A stretch of DNA of 64,000 nucleotides, taken from Narthecium ossifragum. Its lineage: Eukaryota > Streptophyta > Magnoliopsida > Dioscoreales > Nartheciaceae. The notes under the pieces were generated by a model. That model was not told the DNA's origin. It worked only from the letters and a program-made list of their open reading frames with translations, and did not search any database. Of the stretch, positions 59,941-64,000 are shown one piece after another (position 1 is the first letter of the stretch; each line of letters opens with the position of its first letter). The translations under genes were made by a program, and so were the position numbers. The stretch spans positions 8,673,485 to 8,737,484 of the forward strand of contig OY986968.1 of NCBI GenBank assembly GCA_963920575.1, written 5' to 3'.

Positions 59941-61017
59941 AGGACCACTGGGTTGTGATCCACTTGTGATCCAGGTGATTGGGGGGGGGGGGGGGTAATG
60001 GGGTTAACAAACCGTCCACATGCTGGATCTCTATACAAAGATAGAGAACCAGCTTGCTATAGATCATTCCTATATATATATATATATATATATATATTGC
60101 TCTCATTGGGTTACTTTGTGTTCGTGAATAAAACGTCGATCTCGCGGGAACGAGATTTCTATTTTATTTCCGAGCAAAAATATTTGAATTACATTTGTGG
60201 AAATTGCAGGCACCACACCCATAGATCGCCAAATTGGCGAATCCATCATTTACATCCCCGCAAGTGAACACCTCCGATTCTAGATCCAATAAAATAAACA
60301 TTATGGATAATAAAAAAAGGAATGATGTGAGGTCTTGGACCTCCACCTTCATCGCCAGGATGTCGTTTGAGCTTTGTAGCCGAAGCTTCGAGTGCGCTGG
60401 AGTTGGGGAATGCCGTCCAAGGGGATCCGGTCTTCCTCATTGTGGGAGAATGGCAGCTGGACTCGATGAAGCCGGTTGGAACTAGAGAAGCATAGGCTGG
60501 AACAGAGGGAAGCGTCAGTTGGAACGGGGGAAGCAGGGGAAGTGTTTCCCTTTGAAGCCGATGAAAATGATCTTGCCGAGCCTTGGTGCAGTGAGGCGAA
60601 GGATAGCGATGGACGGTTGGTGAAGGATTTCCCTGGTTGAAATCTCGGCGGTCGTGGCGGGGGGGGGGGGGGGGGGGGGGGAGGTTGATGCTGCGGGTTG
60701 TGGCTACGCACGGCGGTAGGCGTCAACCACCCTGGGGTCGAATCCGATGAAGATGCGCCGAGTACCGGAGTAATGAGAGGATGCGTCGGGTGCTCTTAAG
60801 TGTCCGAGAGAGAGCCAGCGGTCGTCCCCCTTCTCCTTTTTTTCCTTCTTCTCCTGATCAGCCTCCCTTCCCCTCTATTTACAGGCATGAGAGTGCATAT
60901 GTTTATATGGAATGGGATCATGGATCCTTAATCAAAGGAGCATCCCTTCCATTTGAAGAGTATAGATTCTTCATATAAGGATAGCTAGCCATGCAGCCAA
61001 CCATGTTTGGTGATGGT
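59941..61017. other. Unassigned region with homopolymer and dinucleotide tracts
   Basis: G run at about 59981-59996, (TA)n at about 60070-60095, and a G run of about 22 at about 60660-60681. The minus-strand frame over the second G run is a poly-Pro artefact. No gene is supported. Confidence 0.5.
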
Positions 61018-61197
61018 TGATCCCATTTTTACATGGTATGGGATGTTCTGGCGGATTGTTTTGAAATTCGAAAGTGATATTTGAATTTTCAAATCTGTCA
61101 TAATTGCTGATCCCATTTTTACATGATATGGGATGTTCTGGCGGATTGTTTTGAAATTCGAAAGTGATATTCGAATTTTCAAATCTGTCATAATTCG
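61018..61197. repeat. 90-bp tandem duplication
   Basis: Two adjacent copies (61018-61107 and 61108-61197) starting TGATCCCATTTTTACATG, nearly identical (two differences seen). Confidence 0.85.
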
Positions 61198-61717
61198 AAC
61201 AAATTTTCTCATGTCCATTTAGATTTGAATTATTTGAATATTTGTCCAGCTTTAAGATATTTGTGAATATTTACTCCTGTACATAATGTTTATTTGAATT
61301 CTGAATATTTACAGGAATTTTACCAAAATACTTTCTCATCGGTCATATATATCTTAGACCGAAATACTTTGGAGGGCGAAATGGGCAAATTTCAGACAAT
61401 TACATCCATGAGGGTGTAAATCGGTCAAGATACCCCGGGGGGCTAAAAGTTGCGGTAAAATGACCAAAACACCCCTCGGGGCTAAATGACCAACATACCC
61501 TTTTGAATTTGGTTCATACAATGTCCATATATTTGGACGAAAATATACCCCTAAGGTGGACGAGACCTGGAAGGGTTAATATGTGTAAATTTTGTATAAT
61601 TATCTCCCAAGAGTTTGAAATGAGCAAAACACCCTTATGATGGACAACTTGGACTATACCTTTATACTTTCCCGGTTTAGGTAGGAAACTGTTTGAGGGC
61701 TGATGTAAGATATGTGG
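61198..61717. other. Unassigned, repeated CAAAACACCC words
   Basis: The motif ACCAAAACACCC or a variant recurs about four times at about 60-100-base spacing (from about 61461 to 61632) and again beyond the solo LTR (about 63920), which suggests the solo LTR inserted into one longer repeat. No gene. Confidence 0.4.
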
Positions 61718-63861
61718 TGTCACGCCCCGGCCCAAAAGACCCACTCGGACCGAGACGTGAGGGGAGGGACCTAAACCTGTTCACTTCCAATCGGGCTCGA
61801 TACAACAATTACCACAAATAAATTAAACATTTGACTTCTGAAGGCATAGTTGAAATCTAAAACATACTATTCCATTAACATCAGAGTTATATAGATCTGT
61901 ATCAAAATTACTCAAAGACGGGAATTATACATATAAACGTATCCTCAAGGGATACTGTATACAAAAACTACCAAACTGTAAGATCTGATCCTCAGTCACC
62001 TCAATGCCCTCCAGAAGTTGAAGCGCCGCCAAAAGTTGATCTGCTGGGAACTACGGAAGCGCTGGCGTCTGCACCTACAAAAGCAGCTCGGGTAGGGTAA
62101 GCATAAAGCCCAGTAGGGTTCTATTCTACGTCACACTAAAGGAAAGGGGAAACTGCAACTGAACCGTCTCCTTGCCAAGCCTAAGGCGCAACTACAACAA
62201 GCATGCAAACGTGATGGGGATCACGCCTGCTCTGGACGCTCCCCAATCACCGACCACACTGGGGATCACGTCGGCTAGCGCTCCCCAAACGTCAACAACA
62301 GAAAAGTAAAGCACACCCGCACTCAGGCTTGGCAAAGGAGGACGGTACGACCTCTAAACCTCAATAACCAAGACTTGATAACAGTTGTACAACAATCTCG
62401 CCCTAGACCAGGCTACCCAACCACGGTCCTAGAGCTAGACCCGAGCTACCCTAGAGCCTCGGATCGGCGATCAACCCATCGCCCACGTTCTAACCTAAGA
62501 TGCAGCTAATGCAAACAAATGCATGCACCTATACAAGCATCTAGCCTAAGTGTCACTATAGGGCATAACCTCAAAATGAGGTACAATTATTCTACACATT
62601 CCAGGAGTCATGACTCTCCCGGTTAACCACAAAGCAGTAAAGATTTAACTACTACAAGTTACAAATGAATAAAGCATAATAAACAAATGCAACTAAAGCT
62701 AACACATGCTTATCAAAAACCGATTAAAATCCATAAAAGTCGGCAAAACAATCGGAAATACAAATCGTCGTAGAAACTCAAAGCAAAGAGTGAAATCACG
62801 ATTAAAACCACCATAATATCCTAATTCTAACAATAGGAAAGACATACAAGGAAACCGAGTTGATTTGAAAACAAACCGTTTAAAACAAAGCTAAAAACAG
62901 CTCTCAGCACAAAGGAGATCGATCTTCATACCCAAGAACATCGATCTTCTCCATTCAAGCCCTCTATTAAGGGAAATGATCGATCTTCACACCCAGTGGA
63001 GATCGATCTTCCTTGCACAGGTCCACTACCAAGGAGGGAGATCGATCTTCATCTCCAATGAAGATTGATCCTCCTCGGGCCAGCACCGCGCCCACCCTCA
63101 ACACGAATGAGATCGATCTTCATGGCCGTGAAGATCGATCCTTCTCGGGTCGGGAATGACATCACAAGAATGATCAATCTTCTTCACAAGAAGATCGATC
63201 CTTCTTGAGCACCGCCGGAAACCCACTAGAGAAAACGCCGGAAAACGCGCGAAATACAAAACCAAACTTCATAAAACTCAGGGATCTGATAGCATGGAAC
63301 TAGGGGAGTCTGAATAAACCAAAATACCAGAAAACCTACGGCTACAAACAAAGATCTAAGCTAAAGAGAGACAAAGGAAACCTAGGTTACCAAATCTTAA
63401 GATCTGGGTAGAGATCCCTACCTAGAACCAATGGAAGCCTCCAAATCCAGGTCAACAAGCTTTGGATCGTCCAAACGATCCTCCCCAAGCCGCCGGATTC
63501 GACCTCCTTCCAAGATTTCCAAAGAAATCAAAAGGAAGGAGATGGGTTCTACTTATAGAACCCGTCACGACCAGATAGATCGATCTTCATGCCCATGAAG
63601 ATCGATCTTCTTCGTGACAAAGCGAACACTTTCCAAGCACAAGGAGATCGATCTTTTATGCCGAAAAGATCGATCCTTATGTCCTGGAAAGTGGGGAACG
63701 GGGAAAACAACGTGTCCCAAACCGCGATCTTTCGATCCAGGTCACACTTAAGGGTTCTAATCAAACAAGGACAACATCTCAAGGTCGTGTGTGCACAAAG
63801 CGAGTGTGGAACGACCCTCGAAGCACCCGGTCGAGCCAGGTCTGAGGACCCGGTCCTTACA
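61718..63861 (-). mobile_element. Solo LTR, inverted near-copy of the 33203-35342 LTR
   Basis: 2144 bp. On the plus strand it begins TGTCACGCCCCGGCCC and ends GGTCCTTACA, with a perfect 5-bp duplication TGTGG (61713-61717, 63862-63866). The GATCGATC array (62918-63205 and 63575-63677) and TATA box (minus TATAAGTAG, 63557-63549) are conserved relative to the 33203 copy. A few palindromes have mutated (AAGAACATCGATC, GATTGATC, GATCAATC). Confidence 0.92.
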
Positions 63862-63866
63862 TGTGG

Positions 63867-64000
63867 TGTGTGTATTTTTGTCATATTTTCATAAATATCC
63901 CTGACGGGTTAAAATTACCGAAACACCCATTTATATCCTTGCTTCATGTAGGATGTCATCAGAACCGAGTTAGGGCAATTGGGACGTAGTTAGGGAATCT
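63867..64000. other. Window end, nothing recognised
   Basis: Short AT-rich tail with another AAACACCC word; no feature. Confidence 0.4.

Noticed and set aside
60349..60726. Minus-strand frame with a poly-Pro run
   Set aside because: The Pro run is the G homopolymer at 60660-60681; no other domain, and no homologous frame I recognise.

Overview
This window is plant nuclear DNA. The evidence is one intron-containing host gene fragment of a plant-typical family, a Tourist-like MITE, hAT elements with 8-bp target duplications, a Helitron of the plant Rep/Pif1 type, and long-LTR Ty3/gypsy elements whose primer-binding sites match plant tRNAs. I cannot name the species. No rRNA operon, tRNA gene, CRISPR array or bacterial-style operon is visible. 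Most of the sequence is nested transposable elements in AT-rich DNA, and nearly all coding remnants are broken.

Layout. 1-2410: unassigned, low complexity. 2414-2706: Tourist-like MITE. 3052-7008: a roughly 4-kb inverted repeat made of two head-on copies of a retroelement 5' region. 9019-11612 (minus): the only recognisable host gene, a '60S ribosomal protein L18a-like' small membrane protein; three exons can be placed and intron 1 carries a complete hAT MITE. 11613-15650: repeats and a 762-bp hAT element. 15644-45154: a nest. The oldest resolvable layer is a minus-strand non-autonomous LTR retrotransposon (5' LTR 43704-45154, internal 39209-43703, 3' LTR split into about 16102-16652 and 38471-39208). 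Its 3' LTR is split by a block of about 21.8 kb that behaves as a minus-strand Helitron (Rep and Pif1 helicase remnants between 19.6 and 30.65 kb). The Helitron was later hit by three further insertions with perfect 5-bp duplications: solo LTRs at 17755-19344 and 33203-35342, and a young LTR element with both LTRs at 20235-26293 that sits inside the helicase gene. Removing these leaves about 12 kb, a normal size for a plant Helitron.

45155-47600 holds GACCCG-rich repeats, a good plus-strand Helitron 3' terminus (CTAG at 45749-45752), a 27-bp tandem repeat and large GA/CT tracts arranged as an inverted repeat. 47600-60000 is a pile of long-LTR (about 3.5 kb) Ty3/gypsy remnants of chromovirus type in both orientations, including a segment at 58793-58870 that clearly derives from the 3' half of 5S rRNA. 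61718-63861 is a solo LTR nearly identical to the one at 33203-35342 but inverted.

Most notable: (i) two different pol-less LTR elements share an unusual Asn/Asp/Tyr-rich ORF that looks like a derived Gag C-terminal half; (ii) at least three LTR families carry arrays of GATCGATC palindromes around their TATA boxes; (iii) 5S rRNA-derived sequence sits beside an LTR end. The elements do not form a pathway with each other. The window records successive insertion and decay around one small host gene.
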